Origin: an uncultured Collinsella sp.
Lineage (GTDB): Bacteria > Actinomycetota > Coriobacteriia > Coriobacteriales > Coriobacteriaceae
Length of the DNA stretch: 6,299 bases
Direction: 5' to 3'
NCBI GenBank assembly: GCA_937989795.1
Contig: CALKBB010000159.1
Location: forward strand, 1 to 6,299
Made by a program: the position numbers and the translations under genes. Positions 1 through 6,275 of the stretch are shown here, piece after piece (position 1 is the stretch's first letter; each line of letters starts with the position of its first letter). Below the pieces are notes generated by a model that was not told the origin of the DNA, made no database searches, and worked only from the letters and a program-made list of their open reading frames with translations.

Positions 1-1
1 C

Positions 2-1282
2 GAACCTGCTGCCACGCTCGACCTGGGCGACGGCAAGCCGCTGCCCGTGCTCATCCCGGAGTCCGAGCAGTTCGCCAACCGCCTGCGCAAGAATGCCCGT
101 CTGCGCCGCAAGTGGGCCAAGCGCGAGGGCGTGAGCTGCTACCGCGTCTACGATGCCGACCTGCCCGATTACTCCGCCGCCATCGACCTGTACGAGGGCT
201 GCCCGCAGACGCCGGGCCGCTGGCTCGTCATCGCCGAATACGCTGCGCCCAAGACCATCGACCCCGCACTGGCCCAGGCCCGCATGCTCGACATTCTGGC
301 CATCGCACCGCGCATCCTAGATGTTCCCGCCGAGCATGTGCACGCCAAGGCCCGCATGCGCTCACGTGGCGGCTCGCAGTACGGCAAGCAGGGCGCCGGC
401 AAGGGCGCATCGGGCGAGCGCGCCAACATCGCGCGCCGTCGCCTGCCGCTCATCGAAGAGGGCGGGCTCACCTTTGCCGTCAACTTTGACGACTACCTGG
501 ATGTGGGCATCTTCCTGGACCACCGCGTCACCCGCAACCTGGTGCGCGAGCACGCCAAACAGGCACGCCGCTTCCTCAACCTGTTTGCCTACACCGGCAC
601 CGCCACCTGCTATGCGGCAGACGGCGGCGTCGAGGAGACCGTGACGGTCGACCTTTCCAACACCTACCTGGACTGGGCCGAGCGCAACATGCGCCAGAAC
701 GGCTTTGTTGGCCCGCAGCATCACTTTGTGCGCGATGACGTGCTCGCCTGGATTCGCGACCAGCGCCAGACGCGCAACCGCTGGGACCTGATTTTTGTCG
801 ACCCGCCCACGTTTTCGAACTCGTCCAAGATGGGCCGCCGTACCTGGGATGTCCAGCGCGACCATGTTGAGCTTTTGGCCGGCGTATCTCGCCTGCTCGC
901 ACAGGGCGGACATGCCATCTTTAGCTGCAACCTGCGCGGCTTTCGCCCCGAGACGCGCAAGCTCGCACGCGCGGGCGTCGTGCTGGAGGACATTACGGCG
1001 CAGACCATCCCCGAGGACTTCGCACGCAACCAGAAGGTGCATCATTGCTATATCGTGCGCCGACTGCCCATCGAGGACGCCATGGCCGAGGTCGGCTTTA
1101 GCGCCGAGGAGATTGCCGAGCGAACCGAGGAGCTGCGCAACCCCGAGGCGCGCAAGCCTCGTGCAGCAGCGCCCGCGCACGCGCAGGCCGGCAACGGCAA
1201 GTCCAACTTTGCCGGCAAACCCTCCCCCGCCGGCAAGCCCAAAAAGAAGAAGTTCTACGCCAGCAAGCCCAAGGGCAAATAA
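2..1282 (+). CDS. rlmKL: RlmKL-type 23S rRNA methyltransferase, C-terminal (RlmK) part, 5' end outside window
   Basis: The frame is open from base 2 with no stop before the TAA at 1280-1282, so this is the last 426 codons of a longer gene; the internal GTG at 47 is not a convincing start. The opening segment (NRLRKN, KWAKREG, YRVYDADLPDY) matches the region joining the RlmL and RlmK halves of E. coli RlmKL. A Rossmann methyltransferase domain follows: SAM-binding FLNLFAYTGT (about 572-601), the acidic strand end VDLSNTY (647-667), and the catalytic-type DPPTFSNS (800-823), then VQRDHV. In the E. coli family this half makes m7G2069 of 23S rRNA, while the upstream half (THUMP plus RlmL domain, not visible here) makes m2G2445. 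The last ~45 residues are a Lys/Ala/Pro/Gly-rich tail not expected in the enterobacterial protein. It converges on kdpE. Whether the RlmL half is fused in this organism cannot be seen. Confidence 0.9.
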   Translation, partial: EPAATLDLGDGKPLPVLIPESEQFANRLRKNARLRRKWAKREGVSCYRVYDADLPDYSAAIDLYEGCPQTPGRWLVIAEYAAPKTIDPALAQARMLDILAIAPRILDVPAEHVHAKARMRSRGGSQYGKQGAGKGASGERANIARRRLPLIEEGGLTFAVNFDDYLDVGIFLDHRVTRNLVREHAKQARRFLNLFAYTGTATCYAADGGVEETVTVDLSNTYLDWAERNMRQNGFVGPQHHFVRDDVLAWIRDQRQTRNRWDLIFVDPPTFSNSSKMGRRTWDVQRDHVELLAGVSRLLAQGGHAIFSCNLRGFRPETRKLARAGVVLEDITAQTIPEDFARNQKVHHCYIVRRLPIEDAMAEVGFSAEEIAERTEELRNPEARKPRAAAPAHAQAGNGKSNFAGKPSPAGKPKKKKFYASKPKGK

Positions 1283-1285
1283 CAA

Positions 1286-1351
1286 AGTTGCGGTGGAATA
1301 GTTCCTAAAAAGCCTGGTAAAGGCCCAAACAGGAACTATTTCACCGCAACT
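1286..1351. repeat. Long palindrome between convergent rlmKL and kdpE
   Basis: A 21-base arm at 1286-1306 (containing GCGGTGGAATAGTTCCT) pairs with 1331-1351 around a 24-base loop. The only non-Watson-Crick position is G1296 opposite T1341, a G-U wobble in plus-strand RNA and an A-C mismatch in minus-strand RNA. The loop has its own 4-bp stem, GCCT (1312-1315) with AGGC (1321-1324). It begins 3 bases after the rlmKL stop and ends 24 bases before the kdpE stop. It could end transcription or block antisense read-through from both sides, but no strong T run follows the stem on the plus strand and only a broken one (CTTTGTTATTT) on the minus strand. A REP-like or miniature dispersed repeat is as likely. 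Confidence 0.85.
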
Positions 1352-1375
1352 CATAGTGGGATGGTGGTTGGCGAT

Positions 1376-2089
1376 CTAGCCTTGGGTGACCAATCGGTAA
1401 CCGATACCCACGTGCGTTTGGATATAGCGCGGATGCGCGGGATCGGACTCGATCTTCTTGCGTAGCGTGCCCATAAAGACACGCAGGCTCGCCAGGTCGC
1501 TCTTGGTTGCCGTGCCCCAAATCTCGTGCAGGATAAACTGGTGCGTCAGCACCTTGTCGGCGTTATGCGCCAGCAGGCACAGAAGCTTGTACTCGATCGG
1601 CGTCAGATGCAGTTCCTCGCCATCCATCGTGGCAATGCCGGCATCAAAGTCAATATGCAGCTCACCGGTATCGAACGAGCCCTCGGAGGCAACACCGCCC
1701 GTTTGCGCATACGAAAGGCGCCTGAGCGTCGTGCGAATGCGCGCGAGCAGCTCCTCGACCGAAAACGGCTTGGTCAGGTAGTCGTCGGCGCCGGCATCGA
1801 GTGCGCGAATCTTGTCCGCATCCTCGCTGCGCGCCGAGACCACAATGATCGGCATGCCCGACCATGCGCGCACCGACTCCACTACCTTGACGCCGTCCAT
1901 ATCGGGCAGGCCCAGATCGAGCAGCACAATGCTCGGCGCCTGCGACGAGGCGGCGGCGATGGCGGCATGGGCGGTCTCCACGGCCATATGGCGCAAGCCG
2001 TGCGCCTCGAGCGCGGCAACGATAAGGTTGCGAACAGCTGGGTCGTCCTCAACGACCAAGATGAGCGGTTTTACGGCAGAGTTCGGCAC
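1376..2089 (-). CDS. kdpE: KdpE-type response regulator (OmpR family)
   Basis: A 237-residue cytosolic transcription regulator, about the usual KdpE length (~225). The receiver domain (residues 7-122) has the acidic pocket EDD at 14-16, phosphoacceptor Asp58 in LLDLGLPD, Ser85 in VVSAR and Lys107 in TKPF. The OmpR-type winged helix covers about 140-235, with LTPIEYKLL, the recognition-helix region LRVFMGTLRKKIE and the closing GIGYRL. The segments LDLGLPDMDG, SARSEDADKIRALDAGADDYL and LTPIEYKLL resemble E. coli KdpE closely. The start is a GTG at 2089, because AAGGAG (2102-2097) lies 7 bases upstream; the longer frame from 2170 would run through the kinase gene and adds unrelated residues. 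It starts 4 bases after the kdpD stop, implying coupled translation. The expected role is to bind DNA when phosphorylated by the neighbouring kinase. In the classical system the target is kdpFABC, which is absent here; kup is the obvious local candidate, by inference. Confidence 0.93.
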   Translation of the reverse strand: MPNSAVKPLILVVEDDPAVRNLIVAALEAHGLRHMAVETAHAAIAAASSQAPSIVLLDLGLPDMDGVKVVESVRAWSGMPIIVVSARSEDADKIRALDAGADDYLTKPFSVEELLARIRTTLRRLSYAQTGGVASEGSFDTGELHIDFDAGIATMDGEELHLTPIEYKLLCLLAHNADKVLTHQFILHEIWGTATKSDLASLRVFMGTLRKKIESDPAHPRYIQTHVGIGYRLVTQG

Positions 2090-2093
2090 AGCG

Positions 2094-3719
2094 CTACTCC
2101 TTATCAAACGAAACGTCGGCGGCGGGAAGCTCAATCGTAAAGACCGAGCCGTGCGGGTCCGCCGCGGCAACCTCTATGCTACCGCCATGCGCCAACGCAA
2201 TGGAACGGCAGAGCGAAAGACCCAGGCCAACGCTGCGGTGGCTGTCGGCAAGACCGTGGTTGGCGGTATAGAACGACTCAAAGATCCGCTCGCGGTCCTC
2301 GGGTGCGATACCCGGACCATCATCGGCCACCGAGCACGCCACGCGACCATCGTCGACGCTAATCGAGATCACGATATGCGAGCCTGCGGGCGTATAGGTG
2401 ATGGCGTTGTTCACCAGATTGACCACCAGCTGCACCATCAGGCGCGCATCGACGTTGACGAGCGCCGGCTCATCGCACGCCACCACCTTAAGGTCGTGCT
2501 CGCGCACGGCAGGGTTCACGTGGCGCAGCGCCTCCTCGACGATATCGTCCATGAGCTCGAGCGTGGTCGACAGGCGCATACCGCCACCCTCGAGCTTGGT
2601 GATGGCGAGCAGATTCTCGACGGTGGCGTTGAGCCACAGCGCATCCGAGCGAATGGACAGGAGCATGCCGCGGCGCGTCTGGCTATCGAGCACGGCCGTG
2701 CCGGTCGAGCCCTGGTCGAGCAGCACGTCGGCATTGCCCGAAATACTGGTGAGCGGCGTGCGCAGGTCGTGCGAGATGGAGCGCAGCAGGTTGGCGCGCA
2801 GCTGCTCGTTTTTGGCGAGCACCGCCGCCTCCTCGCGGGCCTCCATGGCGCAAGCGCGATCGAGCGCCAGCTCGCCTTCGCTCACGATGGCATCGGCAAG
2901 TGTCCGCTCCTCGTGCGTCAGCACGTCGGGCTCGGCAACGATAGCCAGCACCCCCACCACCGAGGCGGGATCGCCCGTGCGCACCATAGTGTCGCCCGAA
3001 CGCACCGTCAGGTATATGCCGTAGAACGCCGAGCCGCCATAGGTGGCATCGAGCGGCGTTCCCACATAGGCGGACGCCGAGAGCCGCGGCGGCATCTGCG
3101 GCGCCAGTTCGTGCACCGGTGCCGCATCGCCCACGGCCGTGTACGTCGCACGCGGCAGCAGGTCATCATCGTCGGCGTCGGCGCTGTACCACACGACCGG
3201 ACAGCCCGAAAGACGCGCCAGCTGCGTTGCCATGGCATGGACAATCTGCTGCTGATCGGCGCACCGCTGCAGCATGCGGTTGGTCTCGAGCACCATATGC
3301 GTGCGACGGTCGCTGGCGGCAGCCTGTGCCAAGGCGCGGCGCAGGGCCAACGCAATCGAGCTCGACACAAGCGAGACCACAAACATGATGAAGAACATGC
3401 CGGGATAGCCGCGGTCGATAAGCGACAGCGAGTAGCGCGGGTCGACAAACAAGAAGTTGTAGAGCGCCACGGCAGCAGCCGAGCTCAGCAAGCAATACAG
3501 GCGACTCCAGGTAAAGAATGCGCACAGCTGAACGGCGAACACATAGACGATCATGATGCTCGGCGCGAGACCCGGATGGTCGAGCAGCGCGCCCACAATC
3601 GTCGCCGCGACCAGCAGCCCCGCCGATACGCAGGCGTCATACAGAGGAGTGCGGCGCGTCAGCGTTGTGCGCCGCCACCAAAAGTTATCGGCAATATCGC
3701 CGTCCGTACGGACGTCCAT
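2094..3719 (-). CDS. kdpD: Short KdpD-type sensor histidine kinase lacking the N-terminal KdpD/Usp region
   Basis: A 541-residue membrane sensor kinase. After ~25 residues come four closely packed helices (about 27-47, 51-70, 74-91, 106-126) with FLFVDPRYSLSL, matching the DUF4118 block of KdpD. A GAF-like linker follows (about 140-290, with a DADDDD stretch at 181-186), then HisKA with His317 in SISHDLRTPLT and a HATPase domain: N box NLVNNA 434-439, G1 DDGPGIA 466-472, G2 GLGLSL 498-503. Full KdpD is ~890 residues; the ~400-residue cytosolic N-terminal part (KdpD nucleotide-binding and Usp domains) is missing, and the upstream DNA is not a decayed remnant of it. ATG 3719 is the only sensible start, since an in-frame TGA lies 21 bases upstream; its ribosome site (AGGGG, ~12 bases away) is weak. 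The catalytic residues are intact, so it should autophosphorylate and signal to the adjacent KdpE. The stimulus is unknown; K+ or turgor is inferred from family and context. Confidence 0.92.
   Translation of the reverse strand: MDVRTDGDIADNFWWRRTTLTRRTPLYDACVSAGLLVAATIVGALLDHPGLAPSIMIVYVFAVQLCAFFTWSRLYCLLSSAAAVALYNFLFVDPRYSLSLIDRGYPGMFFIMFVVSLVSSSIALALRRALAQAAASDRRTHMVLETNRMLQRCADQQQIVHAMATQLARLSGCPVVWYSADADDDDLLPRATYTAVGDAAPVHELAPQMPPRLSASAYVGTPLDATYGGSAFYGIYLTVRSGDTMVRTGDPASVVGVLAIVAEPDVLTHEERTLADAIVSEGELALDRACAMEAREEAAVLAKNEQLRANLLRSISHDLRTPLTSISGNADVLLDQGSTGTAVLDSQTRRGMLLSIRSDALWLNATVENLLAITKLEGGGMRLSTTLELMDDIVEEALRHVNPAVREHDLKVVACDEPALVNVDARLMVQLVVNLVNNAITYTPAGSHIVISISVDDGRVACSVADDGPGIAPEDRERIFESFYTANHGLADSHRSVGLGLSLCRSIALAHGGSIEVAAADPHGSVFTIELPAADVSFDKE
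2097..2102 (-). promoter_or_regulatory. kdpE Shine-Dalgarno inside the kdpD stop region
   Basis: AAGGAG forms the two codons before the kdpD TAG and sits 7 bases before the kdpE GTG. This fixes the kdpE start and suggests that ribosomes ending kdpD re-initiate on kdpE, keeping the kinase and regulator in proportion. Confidence 0.85.
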
Positions 3720-3739
3720 CAGCGTCCCGCCCCTCTCTC

Positions 3740-3787
3740 AAAAACAAAAACCACCACAAAGGGGACAGGCACCTTTGTGGTGGTTTT
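3740..3787 (-). terminator. Terminator-like hairpin between the small membrane gene and kdpD
   Basis: A perfect 16-bp stem pairs 3747-3762 with 3772-3787 around a 9-base loop. Read on the minus strand it is followed by TTTTTGTTTTT (3750-3740, the first Ts inside the stem), the form of an intrinsic terminator for the kup-small gene unit. On the plus strand the stem is followed by CCC, so the minus orientation fits better. The T run ends about 20 bases before the kdpD ATG, so the element also lies in the kdpDE leader. I find no convincing promoter in 3788-3833; TTTACA (3812-3807) lacks a partner -10. The loop flank GGGGACAGGCACC gives it a repeat-like look as well. Confidence 0.7.
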
Positions 3788-3833
3788 CCCTCGTGGTGGT
3801 TCTAAGTGTAAAGCCTTCTACGACCGGCAGCCG

Positions 3834-4028
3834 CTAGACAAACAGCACGTGCGCGAGCAGTGCGCACACGCACGCCGCGACAAGCAGCGTCACCACGATC
3901 GAGATCACACGGTCGGCCATGTCCATGCTGGCACGATTCGTAAAGAACCGATCTTCGGCGGCGTCGACACGCGCCTCACGCACCATTTCGACCACCGCCT
4001 CACGGCCATCGAGCGCCTTTGTATCCAT
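3834..4028 (-). CDS. Small one-helix membrane protein of unknown function
   Basis: I do not recognise this 64-residue protein. It has a charged, probably helical N-terminal half (MDTKALDGREAVVEMVREAR, then a segment with FFTNRASMDMADR) and one C-terminal membrane helix at about 41-64 (VISIVVTLLVAACVCALLAH) that runs to the end, so it looks tail-anchored with its N-terminus inside the cell. The start at 4028 is chosen for GGGGAGG (4040-4034) placed 5 bases before the ATG. An ATG at 4058 (adding ten residues, with a weaker GGAG further off) is a real alternative. It lies 60 bases (30 with the alternative start) behind the kup stop, same strand, no terminator between, so it is probably co-transcribed with kup. 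An accessory or stabilising subunit for Kup, in the manner of KdpF in KdpFABC, is a guess from position and shape only. Confidence 0.7.
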   Translation of the reverse strand: MDTKALDGREAVVEMVREARVDAAEDRFFTNRASMDMADRVISIVVTLLVAACVCALLAHVLFV

Positions 4029-4033
4029 GTTTA

Positions 4034-4040
4034 CCTCCCC
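4034..4040 (-). promoter_or_regulatory. Strong Shine-Dalgarno deciding the small-gene start
   Basis: GGGGAGG on the minus strand is separated from ATG 4028-4026 by TAAAC. It favours the 64-residue form over the longer forms beginning at 4058 (ATG) or 4061 (TTG). Confidence 0.65.
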
Positions 4041-4088
4041 GGCCTCATGCTTATCCATCAAAAACTAACTCCGTGTAGCCGCCGACGT

Positions 4089-6116
4089 CTACGGCCGCTC
4101 GTTGGGGGCCAGGCGCTGCATCTTATTCACAGCCTTGAACTTGGTGAACAGCGGCACGTACTCAAAGCTCACGTTGGAGTTCTCCAGGCCGTACCAACGC
4201 GCGGGCGTGCCGGCGGCGCGGCGAATGATGTACTTGAGCGTGATGGCCGTACGCTCGCTGGGCTCCACATCGCTTTCGGGCGCCAGAAGCTTACGGATCA
4301 GGACGAACTTGAACGTGCCGATGTTACCCGGATCCTTGTAGACCGAGTAGTCATGCGTCTGTGGCGGCAGCTCGCCGGTGGCAGCCAGGTCCTGAACAAC
4401 CTGACGCAGGTAGGCATTGACGCGCTGGTTGATCTTGTAGCCCAGGTACAGATGCACGCGGAACACGTAGTCGGTGCCGAACGTCTCGACCGAATAGGCA
4501 AAGGTGTGCGGTTCGTCCATGGTCTCGACATTCACAAACCACCAGGCGCGGGCACGCTTGGGATGCTTGTCCAAGATCGAATAGACGATATCGCGGTCGA
4601 TGTAGTCGGTATGGGTGTCCTTGGTCAGGTACACGACGTTGTCGCTCATGCGCTCGTAACGGTCGTCGTCACGCAGGCGCTTGAGCTGCGGCAGGTAGCT
4701 GCGCAGCGGCAGCAGCGTAAACTGGCGCTGCTCGACCGCCGTGCCGTTGTACCAGCACACCATAACGCCCATGATGAGTGCAGCCATGAGGATGGTGAAG
4801 TAGCCACCATGGAAGAACTTGGTGAGCGAGCTCACGAAGAAGAAGCCTTCGAGCAAAAGGAAGAAGGCCGCGAAGATCCACGGAGCAACCTTGAGCTTGC
4901 GCTCCTCGTGCAGGTAGAAGAAGAGCAGCATCGTGGTGCACATCATAGTCAGTGTAATGGCAAGGCCGTAGGCGGCTTCCATATGCGCCGAGTTCTGGAA
5001 CAGCAGCACCACGATGACGCAGCCCACGAGCATGACGTTGTTGACCATGGGAATATAGAGCTGGCCTTTGGTCTCGGCAGGGTAGAAGACCTGCATGTGC
5101 GGCATAAGGTCCAGGCGGCTGGCCTCGGACACCAGCGAGAATGCGCCGGTGATGAGCGCCTGCGAGGCAATGATGGCCGCAACGGTGGAAAGGCCGACGG
5201 CAAAGGGACGCAGGCCCGGGGTGAGCATCTGGTAGAAGGGGTTGAGGTCGGCGATACCCATGAGCTCGGGGTTGGCAGCGTTGTTCATAAGCCAAGCGCC
5301 CTGGCCCATATAGGAAAGCAGCAGGCAGCACTTAACGAACGGCCAGGTGGCGTAGATGTTGCCGCGACCCACATGGCCCATGTCGGAATAGAGCGCCTCG
5401 GCACCGGTGGTGGCGAGGAAGCAGCTGCCCAGAATCATGATGCCCGCATGGTTGTTGGGGCTCAGCAGAAAGCCGATGCCGCGCAGCGGGTTGAGGCACA
5501 GCAGCACCGTGGGATGCTGGAAGACAAAGAACAGGCCCGTACCACCCAGGAACAAAAACCACAGCGTCATGATGGGGCCAAAGGCGCGGCCGATCTTGGC
5601 CGTGCCGATGCGCTGCACCAAGAAGAGCACGATGATGATGGCAAGCGTGATGGCGACAACGCGGGCCTGATCGTCACCAAGCACGGCGTGGACCGCCGGA
5701 ATGGTGCGCAGACCCTCGATAGCCGTAGTCACGGTAACGGCAGGCGTGAGGATACCATCGGCGAGCAGCGCGGCGCCGCCCAGCATGGCGGGGATGATGA
5801 GCCACTTGCCACAACGCTTGACCAGGCTGTACAGGGCAAAGATGCCGCCCTCGCCGTGGTTGTCGGCACGCAGCGAGATCAGCACGTACTTGACGGTCGT
5901 CAGCAGCGTGACCGTCCACACGACAAGGGAGAGCGCGCCGAGCACGAACTCCTCCGTCACGCTTCCGATGCCGCCGTTGCCGGCAACGAGCGCCTTGGTT
6001 ACATACATAGGACTGGTGCCGATATCGCCGTACACCACGCCCAGCGTGACGAGCATCGCCGAGATGCTCACAGGAATCGCAGCGTGCGAGGCTGCCTCCT
6101 TGGCCTTCTGTTCCAT
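4089..6116 (-). CDS. kup: Kup-type potassium uptake permease
   Basis: A 675-residue integral membrane protein of the KUP/HAK/KT family, which takes up K+ with protons in characterised members. Family signatures are clear: GVVYGDIGTSP (26-36), RADNHGEGG (83-91), ADGILTP (119-125), and later ATTGAEALYSDMGH, the counterpart of the family's TGTEAMFADLGHF. About twelve hydrophobic segments fill the first ~460 residues. A hydrophilic C-terminal domain follows, rich in charged and aromatic residues (DNVVYLTKD, RDIVYSILDKHPKRARAWWF), as in Kup but somewhat longer (E. coli Kup is 622). The start is ATG 6116, because GGGAGG (6132-6127) lies 10 bases before it; the TTG at 6134 overlaps that site and is unlikely. 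A consensus TATAAT lies upstream. It leads the probable unit kup-small membrane gene, followed by kdpDE. No frameshift or missing signature is seen. Confidence 0.96.
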   Translation of the reverse strand: MEQKAKEAASHAAIPVSISAMLVTLGVVYGDIGTSPMYVTKALVAGNGGIGSVTEEFVLGALSLVVWTVTLLTTVKYVLISLRADNHGEGGIFALYSLVKRCGKWLIIPAMLGGAALLADGILTPAVTVTTAIEGLRTIPAVHAVLGDDQARVVAITLAIIIVLFLVQRIGTAKIGRAFGPIMTLWFLFLGGTGLFFVFQHPTVLLCLNPLRGIGFLLSPNNHAGIMILGSCFLATTGAEALYSDMGHVGRGNIYATWPFVKCCLLLSYMGQGAWLMNNAANPELMGIADLNPFYQMLTPGLRPFAVGLSTVAAIIASQALITGAFSLVSEASRLDLMPHMQVFYPAETKGQLYIPMVNNVMLVGCVIVVLLFQNSAHMEAAYGLAITLTMMCTTMLLFFYLHEERKLKVAPWIFAAFFLLLEGFFFVSSLTKFFHGGYFTILMAALIMGVMVCWYNGTAVEQRQFTLLPLRSYLPQLKRLRDDDRYERMSDNVVYLTKDTHTDYIDRDIVYSILDKHPKRARAWWFVNVETMDEPHTFAYSVETFGTDYVFRVHLYLGYKINQRVNAYLRQVVQDLAATGELPPQTHDYSVYKDPGNIGTFKFVLIRKLLAPESDVEPSERTAITLKYIIRRAAGTPARWYGLENSNVSFEYVPLFTKFKAVNKMQRLAPNERP

Positions 6117-6126
6117 AAGCCGGTTT

Positions 6127-6132
6127 CCTCCC
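6127..6132 (-). promoter_or_regulatory. kup Shine-Dalgarno
   Basis: GGGAGG on the minus strand, 10 bases before ATG 6116. It rules out the upstream TTG at 6134, which would overlap the site, and fixes the kup N-terminus as MEQKAKEA. Confidence 0.8.
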
Positions 6133-6139
6133 AACTTTA

Positions 6140-6178
6140 ATGTTCGAAGGAATTATAGGTAATCGGCCCATGTTTGAA
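6140..6178. promoter_or_regulatory. Pair of 9-base repeats flanking the kup -10 box, possible operator
   Basis: ATGTTCGAA (6140-6148) and ATGTTTGAA (6170-6178) differ at one base and lie 30 bases apart, about three helical turns, on either side of the TATAAT. Tandem half-sites on one face of the helix are typical of OmpR-family regulators, although 30 bases is wider than their usual ~10-11 base spacing. No known KdpE site is recognised here; this is inference. Confidence 0.3.
6152..6178 (-). promoter_or_regulatory. Candidate kup promoter
   Basis: A perfect TATAAT reads on the minus strand at 6157-6152. The -35 region is poor (TTCAAA at 6178-6173, spacer 15), which suggests a promoter needing an activator, perhaps KdpE. 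The predicted start near 6145 gives a leader of only ~29 bases, leaving no room for a riboswitch. Confidence 0.5.
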
Positions 6179-6240
6179 TGGCACTGTTTTCCCAGCTAGA
6201 TAAACATTTATACGGCCTTTAGGCCACCGTGGCGATATGG

Positions 6241-6273
6241 AATGTGGCAAAGGGACCGCCCCTTTGTCACATT
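6241..6273. repeat. Palindrome upstream of kup
   Basis: AATGTGGCAAAGGG (6241-6254) pairs with CCCTTTGTCACATT (6260-6273) around ACCGC, with one G-T pair (6247/6267). On the minus strand it begins 2 bases after a probable stop codon (6278-6276), so it may mark the 3' end of the preceding gene. No T run follows, so it is not a classical terminator. Its ACAAAGGGG...CCTTTG core (minus strand) is shared with the hairpin at 3747-3787, suggesting one repeat family. Confidence 0.7.
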
Positions 6274-6275
6274 GG

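Noticed and set aside
362..1354. 330-residue minus-strand frame over rlmKL
   Set aside because: Same back-to-back codon alignment with rlmKL, whose methyltransferase motifs are clear. No recognisable domain, and its start lies in the palindrome.
3720..3833. Decayed N-terminal part of kdpD upstream of the kinase
   Set aside because: Only 114 bases remain before the next gene, filled largely by the hairpin. No Walker motif or KdpD-like residues appear in any frame.
1812..6140. 1442-residue plus-strand reading frame
   Set aside because: It is the exact antisense of three well-supported genes with codons back to back; its openness follows from missing TTA/CTA/TCA codons. No domain is recognisable, composition is implausible (His/Arg/Gly-rich), and it starts inside kdpE.
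6214..6233. Overlapping short palindromes GGCCTTTAGGCC-like and GCCACCGTGGC
   Set aside because: Stems of about 5 bp are expected by chance in GC-rich DNA, and there is no associated T run or repeat copy.
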